A stretch of 64,000 nucleotides of DNA from Thermococcus camini (GTDB taxonomy: Archaea; Methanobacteriota_B; Thermococci; Thermococcales; Thermococcaceae), in NCBI RefSeq assembly GCF_904067545.1, contig NZ_LR881183.1, positions 1,926,277 to 1,990,276 of the forward strand, written 5' to 3'. A program made the translations under genes and the position numbers. Positions 38,630 to 48,289 of this stretch are shown here, piece by piece. Numbering within the stretch: position 1 is the first letter of the stretch; every line of letters starts with the position of its first letter. The notes below the pieces were generated by a model. It was given only the letters and a program-made list of their open reading frames with translations, was not told the DNA's origin and made no database searches.

Positions 38630-39221
38630 TAGAAACTTTGCCTGCGCAAAGTTTCATCAAAGTTTGTAGCTCCTCTTGAAAGGCTGATTCTAGGTGATTT
38701 TTTCTTTGAGTGGCTGTTTTGGAAGTGAGAACTTTCCTAGTTGTTTCCTAATTGCGGGTTTAACTTTAAAATCGACGCCCATTGGGCGTCAGGAGAGAAT
38801 AAACCCCATTTCAGCAGGCTTTTTCAAAATGTTCTCGCCTGAAAATGAACATTTGGCGTGTAAAATCGGCTTGTATGGACGTTCTTTATGAGGAGCTACA
38901 TGCCTTTGGTGAAGCTCTTTTCAAAAGCTTCCTTCGCAAGCGCTGGCGGAATGTTTTGACTATTCTCTTGCTTTTGGTGTTGTTGCATGCCTTTTGCGAT
39001 GCTAATTTTTGGTAGGGTTTGCGCTTTAATTGTCAATGTTATTGGTTGTGTTTCTTGTTTTTGGCGCCAGAAGGGCACTGGCTTGGAGTGAAACGCCAGC
39101 CAAATTGTCCAACGTCAGTATAAAACCCTTTAAGAACACCTTGTATAAGGCATGCTAATTTCCACACTCCCAATTTGAACAGTTGGAATATTTTGGTCAA
39201 GCTTTGCGCAAGCAAAGCTTG
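38630..39221. other. AT-rich non-coding region with bounding hairpins
   Basis: About 590 bp without a convincing gene. It opens with AAACTTTGC-CTGC-GCAAAGTTT (38633-38654), right after the tRNA, and closes with CAAGCTTTGC-GCAA-GCAAAGCTTG (39198-39221), touching the stop of the next gene. Both stems share the CTTTGC/GCAAAG core. Inside are GACGCCC-ATT-GGGCGTC (38774-38790) and a far inverted pair TGTAGCTCCT/AGGAGCTACA (38665-38674, 38891-38900). Position beside a tRNA suggests a decayed inserted element or a structured RNA; neither is proven. Confidence 0.5.
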
Positions 39222-39914
39222 CTAAAACGCGAACTCCTCCACGCTGAACTCTTCCATGACCCTCTCGAAGTCGTGCTCGGGCGCGTAGGTGAAGCCGCAG
39301 GAAGAGCACTTTAGGACACCGTTCTCTTCATGGAGCGGGGCAAAGCAGACAGGGCAGCGGTACTCCTCGCGGGAAAGCCTGTCGTAAACCTCGTCCTTCA
39401 TCACGAGAAGGTTCAGCTCGACCTCCCAGTCCTCGTGGAGCATGCCCCAGTAGGGGGTCTCGACCGGGTAGAAGTCCTCAAGGATGAGCGCGTTTATCCC
39501 AATCCCCCTGACACCGGGCGGGAGCTTGCCGGTCGGCTCTATGCTCACCACGTACTGGTCGTAGAACTCTATGTGCTCAGCCCTGACTGTTAAGCCGCGG
39601 GAGAGCCTTGAGCGAAGGGGAATCAGCTGGAGGAAAAGGTTTTCCCTCTCAACGTCCCAGCTCGCGCTTACTGAAACGCTCCCCTTCATGAAGAACTGGG
39701 TTATGTACCCATCATCGCGCTCCTCGCCAGCTAAAGAAAAGCCCAGCTTGCCCATTGCCCGCCCAAGGAAGTTCGGCCTTGGAAGCCGCTGATAGTTCAC
39801 CAGATACTCACCTATCCACCCCGCTAACGGCATAGAATAGCCTATGAACGCCTGCCTCTGAACCCGCAGGTAGGCCACGCTGGGGAGCAATTTGAACCCT
39901 GGGTTCATCTCCAT
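39222..39914 (-). CDS. Uncharacterised protein with C-terminal zinc ribbon
   Basis: A 230-aa protein, probably translated without leader: a TATA box (ATATATATGA region, minus strand ~39936-39945) puts transcription start at ATG 39914 and there is no Shine-Dalgarno. The bulk is a beta-rich domain of unknown fold. The C-terminus has CPVC…CSSC (residues ~190-210), a zinc ribbon. Substrate or partner unknown. Confidence 0.65.
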   Translation of the reverse strand: MEMNPGFKLLPSVAYLRVQRQAFIGYSMPLAGWIGEYLVNYQRLPRPNFLGRAMGKLGFSLAGEERDDGYITQFFMKGSVSVSASWDVERENLFLQLIPLRSRLSRGLTVRAEHIEFYDQYVVSIEPTGKLPPGVRGIGINALILEDFYPVETPYWGMLHEDWEVELNLLVMKDEVYDRLSREEYRCPVCFAPLHEENGVLKCSSCGFTYAPEHDFERVMEEFSVEEFAF

Positions 39915-39957
39915 CAAAGAAAGAGCGGTATAATGATATATATGATTAACGGAAAAA

Positions 39958-42900
39958 CTAAGAACCGAAAAACTCGTCGAGGCTTATGCCCTTCTTTTTC
40001 TTCTTACCCTTCGATTTTTCGTCCTCCGCTTTCTTTTTCATCATGTATTCCTTAAGGGCGGCCTTTTCAGGTCCCTTGACGGGTTTTATCTTCTTCTCAG
40101 AGCGCTTGGGAGATTTGGATTCCTTCTTTTTCTCGGTCTTAGCACTCTTCCTGAATTTTCCGTTTGCTTTCAGCTCGTCAAGGTAGCCGTTCTTCCCGTT
40201 GGACTTGCCGGTCCTTTCCTTTATCATCTTCTCACAGACATCAGCGGAAAAGCCCATCAGCGTCCTCTGCCTCTCCGGAAAGACGTTCTCGAAAAGGCTC
40301 TTGATGTCCTTCTCGGTCAGACATATCCTCTGCCTCGTGTAATCCAGGACGCTGTACTTTGTAACGAGCATTTTGGCAGTTGGCAGATACTTCTCTATGG
40401 CACCTTTGCTGACTGTCAGGACTATCTTGCCGCCGCACTTGGGGCACTTGCCGGTCAGCGGCGGCCTTCTGTATTTGGTGTTGCACTTCACACACCGGAA
40501 CTCCTGCCTCGTGAAGCTCCTCAGGTTGCCCCTCAGGTCCGGAACGAGGTGGGAGTTGATTATCGTTTCTGCCACGTGGTGCTCATCGACCGCCCTTATG
40601 CGCTCCGCCAGGGCCAGCTGGCGCTCGACCTTCTCCACCATGTCGCCGAGCTGTTTGTACAGGCTCATCTTCGGGCCGAGACCTATATCGTCCGTATCGT
40701 GGGTAAACTTTATGCCTTCATACATCTCAGGTTTGCCCAATCTGTCCTCGACGCGCTCGATGAACTTAATCTCCTTGGGCGATTTCATCTCGTAGGTGGC
40801 GTCGTAGAACTCCAGGGGATAGTACCTGACGACGTCCATGTTGTGAACCTCGCTGTCAACCTCTCTTGGATCGAGGCGCGTGGTAACGACTAAAGGCGCG
40901 TCCATCTTTCCGCCGCGCTTCTCGGGCAGATAGTAACGAGAAAAGTTCAATAATGCATCCATAAGTAACATCACACTATCCTCGTCCCCGTCGCAGTTGC
41001 GTCTTTTGGCGGCATGGTAATACGGGTGAGCATATCCCACAAGAACGTCGGAGAAGCCTATTATCCTGCCTATGATTCCAGCCGAGGTGTGGGGGGCGAG
41101 ACCTATCACGAGGTGGCCGACCAGGTCTTCCATCTTCTCGGCGTTGTAGAAGCGCGGAAGACCGTAGAACTTCTCAAGAAGGTCGTCGATGAAGCGGGCC
41201 ACCTTGAGGAGATATTTACCTGCCTCGTAGGGCAGTATGACATCCTGAACCCTCAGCTCGAGTATCTGGTCGTCCCGCTCAAGGGGCTTGCCCTCGAAGT
41301 CATGGGTGTAGCCGAGTTCGCGAAGCTTCTCAACGCTCGTACCTATCTCCCTTGGCTTGAAGTGGGTTATCGGGGCGTCGGTGGCGTCGAAACGAATGGT
41401 ACCATCCTTAAAGACGTAGACGTCGTTTTTGGCCCTCAGCAGACCCTTCTCAAGCGGCTCGGCCATTTTGAAGCCGGAGGTCATTCCCTGGACGCCCTTG
41501 AGCCTGTCGATGCCGTAGACCTTGACGTTCTCCATCGCCGCGCGGAGAAGCTCCGATGGCTTTATGGTTCTCCTCGCGTAGGGCTTCAGCTCGGTGCCGC
41601 ACTTGGGACAGTGGAAGTCAAAGCTTTCCGCCTCGTTTTCAGGATAATCGACGTTGCACTTGGCGCAGTGCCAGAGGAGTTCCTTTCTCGTTCCGCAGCG
41701 AGGGCAAAGGTGCTCCGGCCCGGTGTGACCGCATTCGGGGCACTTGAAGAAGGCTATCTCCACGCTCGTTACCTTACCTTCCTCGGCGGCCTTCTTAATG
41801 TCCCTGCTGGAGCCACCAGCTAAACCGATCGGGAAGAGAACCTGAACCGGAGGTTTCATCTTCCTCTCCTTGGCCTTCTCGGGCCTGCCCATCCTGGCCC
41901 CAATCCAGCTTATGCCCCTGTCACGGAGCTTTATCCGGTTGTTCTCGTTGATGATGTCTATGACGGTGAAAAAGGGCTTCGCCCTGAACTCCCATTCGAG
42001 GTTGCCCAGGGGAGTCAAAAGGGCGGCACTCCACGGGTAATCGATCACTATAACCTTCTTCCTGTCTTCAGTTCTCTCAAGCCCGTGTGGCAATCCAAGG
42101 AGTTCAAGGTAGCGCTTTATCTTGGGGTCGTTGTCGAGAACTACCTTCCTCGCGAACTTGTTCTTCATGTGCTCGTCCCACCCTATCTGAGCGCCAACCA
42201 GAGCCCTCTGGAGCTCCTCAACTTCTTCTGGCCTGAGCGTGTTCCAGTAGAGGGTGTAGTGGGGATGAAACGGAACATCGAGGACCTTCGATAGGTGTAT
42301 CGCCAGCTCAACACTGGGCCTAACGCGGAGCGGATCCTTCAGCAGGTTTTCAAGGAAGTCGGCGTCGACCTCAAGGTATTCCGCCGCCTCCTCTATGGCT
42401 TCGCGTGGGTTATCGGAGAACGGCTTAAGCTCAACCTCGTAGGTCTCGGCTATAGCTTTGACGAACTCCTGAATCCACCATTCCTCAGCGTAGTTGGCAG
42501 GTAAAAGCGTCTGGTTGTTCTCAACGAAGTCGCCGAAGTTTACTAAAGCGTCGCCGACGTAGAGTATCTCCTCTATTTCGTTTCTCACCCTCAAAGCGGT
42601 CTCGTAGTCATCAACCCGTATAACGCTCCCGTTCTTGAGCTTGACTATCGGGCCTTCGACGGTGGTTGCAGGGGTAACTATACAGCCCTTGCCGGGCCTT
42701 TCCGTCTTCATCTGGGTTCCAATCGCTATGAACTCGTCGAGGATCAGCATGGTTGCGGGGTTCACGCTCCAGGTGGCGAAGCCGCTGACGCGACTCCTTC
42801 CGTAGCGCAGACGGAAGCCGCCGTTCTCGGAGGGCTCGGCGAAGAGCGGCCTTCCACCGATTATCTCCTTCGTGTACTTCTTGTTGGGGGCGATGTTGGC

Positions 42901-43881
42901 CTTGAAGCGCTCGTAGAGTTCGTAGTAGAAGCCCTTCTCAACTTTTTCGGCAACTTCTTCCTTTGCCCCGGAATCCTCGGCCTTGGACTCGGCAGGCTCG
43001 GGCCCTTCTGCCTTCTTGCCCTTCTCCTTGGCATCTACGAACTCCTTTATCCAGTCCCAGCCCTCAACGCCCATCTTGTCTATGTACTTGACGAGCTTCT
43101 TGGCCTTCTGGAGGACACCCTCGGCGAGGACGAGTATGGCACCGCCGCGAAGGTGGTTGGTCTCAACGCCGGGAACGTCACGGTGGCTGACTTCAACCTT
43201 GTCGGTCTCTTCACCGGTTATCTCGATGGGGATGTTCTTCATGGCGAGTCTTACCTCGTCTGCCTCCGGGTGGTACTGCAGCCTTGTAACTGCCCTGTGG
43301 TAGAGGTCTATCTCCTCCACCATTCTCTCTATGTGCTTCTCGCTCGGCTTGAATCGGTCAAGGCCAAGCTTCTTCCGTACGTAGTCGCCGACGAGGACGC
43401 TGAGGGCCTGTGCGGTTCCTCCGGAGCTCCTGATGGGGCCCGCGTAGTAAAGGGCCAGGTATTCGGAATTGTCGCCCCACTCGTTCCTCTTGACCTTGAC
43501 GTCGGCTATTCCCTCCAGGGGGGCGGAGACGATTCCCTCGGTGAGAATCGCTAGGGCGGTTCTAACGGCCTGCTCGGCGTAGCGCTCCTTGCTCCCCAGG
43601 TCGCCGAACTTCCCCTCGATAATCTCATCGACCACCTTCAGGGCGGCCAGCTCTTTACCGTACTCCTTAACAAGAACGCGTATCCTCTCGGCCACGCCCT
43701 TCGGACCGACGAGGCTCTCAACACGGCCGGCCATGTCGGTCGCCTGGGGAACCTCAACCTCAAGGCTGGGGTCCTTTCCCTGTTCACGGGCCTTTCTCGC
43801 CACCTCGTAAGCCCGGTCTATCTCACGTTGGAGGGATTCAAAGTAGGATTTCATCTTGGATGAGTAGAGTTCCTCGCCCAT
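39958..43881 (-). CDS. polC: DNA polymerase D large subunit (DP2)
   Basis: Catalytic subunit of the archaeal replicative polymerase PolD. The 1307-aa protein has no intein. Landmarks: the two-barrel core with the catalytic aspartates in RRNCDGDEDSVMLLMDALLNF, zinc modules CPECGHTGPEHLCPRCG / CAKCN…CPKCG and CVKCNTKYRRPPLTGKCPKCGG, and a Lys-rich disordered tail (from ~residue 1235) ending in ISLDEFFGS, a PIP-box-like PCNA-binding end. The start codon directly follows the DP1 stop. Order Orc1-DP1-DP2 on one strand points away from oriC. Confidence 0.97.
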   Translation of the reverse strand: MGEELYSSKMKSYFESLQREIDRAYEVARKAREQGKDPSLEVEVPQATDMAGRVESLVGPKGVAERIRVLVKEYGKELAALKVVDEIIEGKFGDLGSKERYAEQAVRTALAILTEGIVSAPLEGIADVKVKRNEWGDNSEYLALYYAGPIRSSGGTAQALSVLVGDYVRKKLGLDRFKPSEKHIERMVEEIDLYHRAVTRLQYHPEADEVRLAMKNIPIEITGEETDKVEVSHRDVPGVETNHLRGGAILVLAEGVLQKAKKLVKYIDKMGVEGWDWIKEFVDAKEKGKKAEGPEPAESKAEDSGAKEEVAEKVEKGFYYELYERFKANIAPNKKYTKEIIGGRPLFAEPSENGGFRLRYGRSRVSGFATWSVNPATMLILDEFIAIGTQMKTERPGKGCIVTPATTVEGPIVKLKNGSVIRVDDYETALRVRNEIEEILYVGDALVNFGDFVENNQTLLPANYAEEWWIQEFVKAIAETYEVELKPFSDNPREAIEEAAEYLEVDADFLENLLKDPLRVRPSVELAIHLSKVLDVPFHPHYTLYWNTLRPEEVEELQRALVGAQIGWDEHMKNKFARKVVLDNDPKIKRYLELLGLPHGLERTEDRKKVIVIDYPWSAALLTPLGNLEWEFRAKPFFTVIDIINENNRIKLRDRGISWIGARMGRPEKAKERKMKPPVQVLFPIGLAGGSSRDIKKAAEEGKVTSVEIAFFKCPECGHTGPEHLCPRCGTRKELLWHCAKCNVDYPENEAESFDFHCPKCGTELKPYARRTIKPSELLRAAMENVKVYGIDRLKGVQGMTSGFKMAEPLEKGLLRAKNDVYVFKDGTIRFDATDAPITHFKPREIGTSVEKLRELGYTHDFEGKPLERDDQILELRVQDVILPYEAGKYLLKVARFIDDLLEKFYGLPRFYNAEKMEDLVGHLVIGLAPHTSAGIIGRIIGFSDVLVGYAHPYYHAAKRRNCDGDEDSVMLLMDALLNFSRYYLPEKRGGKMDAPLVVTTRLDPREVDSEVHNMDVVRYYPLEFYDATYEMKSPKEIKFIERVEDRLGKPEMYEGIKFTHDTDDIGLGPKMSLYKQLGDMVEKVERQLALAERIRAVDEHHVAETIINSHLVPDLRGNLRSFTRQEFRCVKCNTKYRRPPLTGKCPKCGGKIVLTVSKGAIEKYLPTAKMLVTKYSVLDYTRQRICLTEKDIKSLFENVFPERQRTLMGFSADVCEKMIKERTGKSNGKNGYLDELKANGKFRKSAKTEKKKESKSPKRSEKKIKPVKGPEKAALKEYMMKKKAEDEKSKGKKKKKGISLDEFFGS

Positions 43882-46041
43882 TCAAACCCCCTCGCAGTAC
43901 TCGTCAAACCTCACAACGGCCCTCAGGCGGGCGGTTTCGACGTCGATTATGGGCACCCTGGCCGGTGTCGGCATGATGTTCACCATCTTCTGGAACTCCG
44001 TCTGAGCCTGCCAGGTTCCGGTGTTTATCAGAAAAACGCCGTTGTACATCTTGTACTCCATAACGTGGACGTGACCGGCCTGGAAGAGGTCGGGAACGGA
44101 TTCTATGACGAGGGTATCCTCCGAATCCGGTGCGACTGGCACCTTTTCCCCGAAGGTCGGCGCAAGGTGGCGGAGTTTGAGCAGGTCGAGCATGGCCTCG
44201 GCGGGCCTGTGGTGGCTCCTGTTCGGGATGAAGCTGACGACGTCCTCTATGCCGCGCCCGTGGGCAATGAGGAAGTCACGCCCATGAAGTCTCACGACGG
44301 CCGGGTTGCTTATCATGACGGCATTCTTGAGCTTTTTGAGAGGCCTGGTGTACTCATCGTAGAACCCCGGCTGGGGGAGGGCGGTTCTGGCGGCGTCGTG
44401 GTTGCCCGGGCCTATGAACATGGTTATGTGGTCGGGCACGTTGCGGAGAAAGTTCGCCAGGGCCTCGTACTGATCGAAGATGTCCGGAATGGCAAGCTCG
44501 TTGTACTGGCCGGGGTAGATGCCGATTCCATCGACGACGTCGCCGGCGATTATCATGTACTTTATCCTGCTCACAAGCTCCTCCTCGGCGCGGTTGTTCA
44601 CCTCACCGTTGAGCCATTCGAGGAAGCGTTCAAAGGCCTTCTCGCAGAACTTGTTGCTTCCCACGTGGATGTCGCTGAGGAGGATGGCGTAAACCTTCTC
44701 CTCGAGCGGAGGCTTGTCGCGCTTGAACTTCGGAACGTCCGGGAGGTAGATCCGGTTGGCAAAGAATATGCCCCTCCCCGAGTAGCGGCCGCGGAAGGCT
44801 ATAACGGAGTCGGGCATTATCTGGAAGAACTTCCTGCTCTCCTCGTTGTTGCGGTTTATGAAGACCTTGATTATCCCGGTGCTGTCCTCGACCTCAAACA
44901 TGAAGCCCTTGGCCGTCTCGCGCTTGCTGTTGATGAGACCGATGATGGTTACCTCCTCGTCTCCTCCCACATAGCCCAGCTTCCCTATGTCTATGACGCT
45001 GCCGAGCTCGGGGTTCTCGCGGAGGATTCTGCGCATCTTTCTCAGCCGGCTCTTGAAGTAGTCCGAGTACACCTTGACGATTATCTCGCCCTCCTTGCTG
45101 GCGGCGCTCTTGACCTTGGGAACCTCAAACTTCACATTCTTGACGTCGAAGACGAGCTCCCAGTCGTCAGGGATCTCCTTAGCCCGGTAAATGAAGCCCT
45201 CACGTGGGGCTATGACGATATCGCGGTAAACCGAGTAGCTTTTCTCTTCCTCCAGCACCTCATCGCCGACGTAGGCTATCGGCACCCCGTAGTCACCGTA
45301 AACTATCTTGGGCCTCACACCGTTCCCGTTCTCGTCGGAGTAGTAGGACTCATCGTCGGCGTAGCCGTTTCCGTTGATATATCCAGTTTCAGCAACAGGA
45401 ACCCCAGGGGAGCTACCCTCCAAAGGGTTATCTCCCGGAAGGACATCAGATCCGGAGGAACCCTCAGCCTCGACATCTTCCACAGGAAGCACCGCCTCGG
45501 AATCCCCATCCACACCCTCAACGAACCCCTCCGAAGAGACATCACCAGAGGAAGTTCCAGTGGAAATAGAACTCTTCCCCCCGAAGAAGTGGGATTCTTC
45601 TTGCTCCAATTGTGAAAAGGAAGGCGTTTTTAGGAGGACGTCTTCGGTATTTCCAGTGGAAATCAACGTGCCGGGCCCATCATCTGAATCTCCCTCGACG
45701 CCGCTAGCCTCTGCCGACGAAGCACTATCCCCGGCCGAATTCGCAGAATAAGATTGTTCTTCCCGATATCCAACCACAGCCCCAGAATCCTCAGAGGTCC
45801 CCTCACCAGTTTCGGTGGACGGCTGGGGCTCGAGGAGGGAGGGAACTTCTAGTGGAACCCCACCTTTCATCTCAAGGAACTCCTTCGCAATGGCGGAGTC
45901 TATTACAAAGACCCCTCTGGCCTTGGCGAACTTTATCAACTCGGCCAGCGTGAAGTCTTTCTTGTAGCTATCCACGAGAAGGTAGTAAGCCGAAGGAGTG
46001 ATTAGATAGCGATTGGCCATTAAATCCTCTATCAAACCCAT
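43882..46041 (-). CDS. polB: DNA polymerase D small subunit (DP1)
   Basis: Proofreading subunit of PolD. A 719-aa protein: N-terminal helical domain (1-70); a long acidic Ser/Gly/Glu/Asp-rich linker (~70-240) with no visible fold; an OB domain (~330-440); and an Mre11-like phosphoesterase with LLSDIHVGS, IAGDVVDGIG, GPGNHDAAR, LIAHGRG and QAGHVHV metal motifs. The linker codes ISTG twice with the mini-ORB sequence TTTCCACTGGAA (45555-45565 and 45651-45661). The ATG shares one base with the Orc1/Cdc6 stop. Confidence 0.96.
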   Translation of the reverse strand: MGLIEDLMANRYLITPSAYYLLVDSYKKDFTLAELIKFAKARGVFVIDSAIAKEFLEMKGGVPLEVPSLLEPQPSTETGEGTSEDSGAVVGYREEQSYSANSAGDSASSAEASGVEGDSDDGPGTLISTGNTEDVLLKTPSFSQLEQEESHFFGGKSSISTGTSSGDVSSEGFVEGVDGDSEAVLPVEDVEAEGSSGSDVLPGDNPLEGSSPGVPVAETGYINGNGYADDESYYSDENGNGVRPKIVYGDYGVPIAYVGDEVLEEEKSYSVYRDIVIAPREGFIYRAKEIPDDWELVFDVKNVKFEVPKVKSAASKEGEIIVKVYSDYFKSRLRKMRRILRENPELGSVIDIGKLGYVGGDEEVTIIGLINSKRETAKGFMFEVEDSTGIIKVFINRNNEESRKFFQIMPDSVIAFRGRYSGRGIFFANRIYLPDVPKFKRDKPPLEEKVYAILLSDIHVGSNKFCEKAFERFLEWLNGEVNNRAEEELVSRIKYMIIAGDVVDGIGIYPGQYNELAIPDIFDQYEALANFLRNVPDHITMFIGPGNHDAARTALPQPGFYDEYTRPLKKLKNAVMISNPAVVRLHGRDFLIAHGRGIEDVVSFIPNRSHHRPAEAMLDLLKLRHLAPTFGEKVPVAPDSEDTLVIESVPDLFQAGHVHVMEYKMYNGVFLINTGTWQAQTEFQKMVNIMPTPARVPIIDVETARLRAVVRFDEYCEGV
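45555..45661. promoter_or_regulatory. Two mini-ORB sequences inside the DP1 linker
   Basis: TTCCAGTGGAA at 45555-45565 and again at 45651-45661. The first is followed by ATAGAACTCTT, almost the same continuation as the long box at 48855 (ATGGAACTCTG). A degenerate third (TTCTAGTGGAA) lies at 45849. They fall in the part of DP1 with the least protein constraint. Confidence 0.5.
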
Positions 46042-47288
46042 CAGAGCAGCCTCCTCTGGCGGGACATGCTCACCGTCAGCATGGTCTGGAGCTGGGAATC
46101 GTGTCTGTATATGTTCTTGACCTTATAAGGTGTTACGTTGAGCCTTATCTCCTTCGTTCTCCCATACCTGCCCTTGCTGACGACCTTGGCGTTGATGATG
46201 CCGAGCATGTCGAGCTCGTTTATCAGGTCGCTCACGCGCCTCTGGGTGAGGGGTTCGAGGTCGATGTGGTCGCAGAGGGACATGTAAATCGAGTAAACAT
46301 CGCCAGTGTTGGCGGGCAGTTCGCCATTCTCGTCAAGGAGAACTATCGCGTAGAGCAGAACCTTCGAGTGGAGCGGAAGGGTCTTTATGACCTCCTCCAT
46401 GGTGTCCTGTTCTATCTTCTCCTGGGCCTTCCAGACGTGCCTCTCCGTGACCTTGCTCGCGCCCTCGCGCTCCGCTATCTCACCCGCAACGCGGAGCAGG
46501 TCAAGGGCCCTTCTCGCGTCGCCGTGCTCCCTCGCGGCCAGGGCGGCACACAGGGGGACGACGCCGTCGTCGAGAACGCCCTCGTTGAATGCGTCGCCGG
46601 CACGCTGCATCAGAATATCCCTGAGCTGATTGGCATCGTACGGGGGAAAGACAACCTCCTCCTCGCTCAGGCTCGAGAGGACGCGCGCATCGAGGTACTC
46701 CTTGAATTTAAGGTCGTTTGAGATGCCTATGATGCTCACCTTCGCAAGGCCCAGCTCGGTGTTTATCCTCGTGAGGGAGTAGAGGATATCATCACCGCTC
46801 TTTTTGATTAGCTTGTCAATCTCGTCGAGGACTATTATGACGAAGCGCTCACGGGCGTCGATTACCTCCTTAAGCCGCGCGTAAACTTCATCGGTGGGCC
46901 AGCCCACGAGGGGGACCTCAACGCCGCTCTCGTTCTTAAAGTGGTTCACGATGTTCGCCAGAACACGGTACTGGGTGTCCACTATCTCGCAGTTTATATA
47001 GATAACATCGACGGGAATCTGATACTTGTCGGATATCTTCTTCAGCTCCTCCGTAACGAACTTTATGGTGACGGTCTTACCGGTTCCGGTCTTCCCGTAC
47101 ACGAAAACGTTTGAAGGTGTCTCGCCGCGGAGGACGGGAACCAAAATATGCGCCAGCTCCTCAATCTGCTCGCGCCTGTGGGGGAGCTCCTTAGGGGTAT
47201 AGCTGTGCCTGAGAACCTCTTTATTCTTGAATATCTTCTTGGCGTGAAGGTACTTCTCGAAGATTGAATCAAGGTAATTGTCGTCCAT
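46041..47288 (-). CDS. cdc6: Orc1/Cdc6 replication initiator
   Basis: Origin-recognition AAA+ ATPase that binds ORB repeats and loads MCM. The 415-aa protein has Walker A (YGKTGTGKTVT), Walker B (VIIVLDEIDKL), sensor 1 (IIGISND), sensor 2 (GDARRALDLLRVAGEIAE) and a C-terminal winged helix (LTQRRVSDLINELDMLGIINAKVVSKGRYGRTKEIRL, as separate motifs). ATG 47288 follows GGTGGTGAG. A mini-ORB variant (TTCCAATGGAA, 47301-47311) lies just upstream, suggesting that the protein may bind its own leader. Confidence 0.95.
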   Translation of the reverse strand: MDDNYLDSIFEKYLHAKKIFKNKEVLRHSYTPKELPHRREQIEELAHILVPVLRGETPSNVFVYGKTGTGKTVTIKFVTEELKKISDKYQIPVDVIYINCEIVDTQYRVLANIVNHFKNESGVEVPLVGWPTDEVYARLKEVIDARERFVIIVLDEIDKLIKKSGDDILYSLTRINTELGLAKVSIIGISNDLKFKEYLDARVLSSLSEEEVVFPPYDANQLRDILMQRAGDAFNEGVLDDGVVPLCAALAAREHGDARRALDLLRVAGEIAEREGASKVTERHVWKAQEKIEQDTMEEVIKTLPLHSKVLLYAIVLLDENGELPANTGDVYSIYMSLCDHIDLEPLTQRRVSDLINELDMLGIINAKVVSKGRYGRTKEIRLNVTPYKVKNIYRHDSQLQTMLTVSMSRQRRLL

Positions 47289-47665
47289 GCTCACCACCCA
47301 TTCCAATGGAAATCCAGGTCGGTTTCGGATTATTGTACAAACTTAACCATGTGATCGTGCCAATAAGACTGTTTTAAGGCATTATTACTGGCTATCTTCC
47401 TAGGTTATTATTTATATTTTGGACATCAGACACACACTCCAGAGGAAGCACTGGATGCAGAGGAAAGCATAGATATTCGAGGTCAGGGGTTTATATGCGT
47501 TGTTGAACAGGGGGATGTAAAAAGAAGACCCGAAAATACCGGGCATAACCACGGAAAATGGGATGTTATTCTGCGTACCCTGCAGGAGATGGAGCCGGGA
47601 AGCCCCGCACAGGCGTCCCAGAAGCAGGAGAAACATTCAAAAGAGGGAGAACAAAAGGCCAGGGT
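47289..47665. other. Intergenic region upstream of cdc6
   Basis: About 375 bp. It holds the mini-ORB variant TTCCAATGGAA (47301-47311), a TATA-like GTTTATATGCG (47487-47497) on the plus strand and an ORB-like TCCAGAGGAA near 47446. Small frames at 47558-47640 are not convincing as genes. I see no RNA gene. Confidence 0.4.
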
Positions 47666-48289
47666 TTAAAAGTACCCAACGTCTTTCTCGTGACCCTCGA
47701 GGGACCGCTTCGCGGCAAAAACCTCATCCAGAAGGTTCTTCGCGTCCTCCACCGTCATGCCGACCTTAACGGTCAGAAACTTCATCAGCTCCTCCCTGCT
47801 GGCACCCCTATCCACCCTGTCTAAGACCATCCCGACTATACGATCGAATATCTCGCGGGCGAATGCCTCCTCAAGACCCAACGCGGAGACAGAGGAAAGA
47901 AGCCCAATGAGGAGTGCGGTGAGGGCGTCGTTGAACTCCTCCTTTCCCAGGGTCTTCTTATCCAGATCAACGCGGAGGTACACATCATCGTTCATTCCCG
48001 ACAGGGTGAACTTCATCAAGTGAACCTGGTCATTGAGGCGGAGGAGGGTGTGGTAAATCCTGAGCTTCTCGTCATTGGACATGGAGAACGTCTCGAGCCC
48101 CATAGGCACGAGAAGGTGAACAAAGCCCTCCGAGAATATCACAAGGAGAGAAAACGGCATTCTAGGGTGCTCGGCCAGATAAGTACCCGGTTGAGCCTCC
48201 CTGACTGACCAAGGGAGATCCACTATGTCCTGGGCGGTGTCGTCACCCTCCCGAAGCCACTCAAGAACCTGAACCTCGACGTCGTCCAT
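47666..48289 (-). CDS. YbjN-like protein, uncharacterised
   Basis: A 207-aa protein (MDDVEVQVLEWLREGDD…). The SLLVIFSEGFVHLLVPMGLETFSMSNDEKLRIYHTLLRLNDQVHLMKFTL region resembles the YbjN/type-III-chaperone-like fold; the C-terminal third is helical. ATG 48289 follows GGTGGT. In Thermococcales a gene of this type sits between cdc6 and radA. It borders oriC; any role in initiation is open. Confidence 0.6.
   Translation of the reverse strand: MDDVEVQVLEWLREGDDTAQDIVDLPWSVREAQPGTYLAEHPRMPFSLLVIFSEGFVHLLVPMGLETFSMSNDEKLRIYHTLLRLNDQVHLMKFTLSGMNDDVYLRVDLDKKTLGKEEFNDALTALLIGLLSSVSALGLEEAFAREIFDRIVGMVLDRVDRGASREELMKFLTVKVGMTVEDAKNLLDEVFAAKRSLEGHEKDVGYF

Noticed and set aside
38896-39078. A 60-codon frame in the AT-rich gap
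   Set aside because: Composition is Gln/Lys-rich as expected for AT-rich DNA and no ribosome-binding site is seen.
39958-43881. An intein in PolD DP2
   Set aside because: Some relatives carry one, but the 1307-aa frame has no Cys…HN splice blocks or DOD motifs; length fits intein-free DP2 with a long tail.
44065-45615. A 516-aa open frame on the plus strand
   Set aside because: It is antisense to DP1, has no ribosome-binding site and no known motif; high-GC codon bias of DP1 keeps this frame open.
47558-47824. An 88-aa frame upstream of cdc6
   Set aside because: Half of it is antisense to the YbjN-like gene; low-complexity composition and no start signal.
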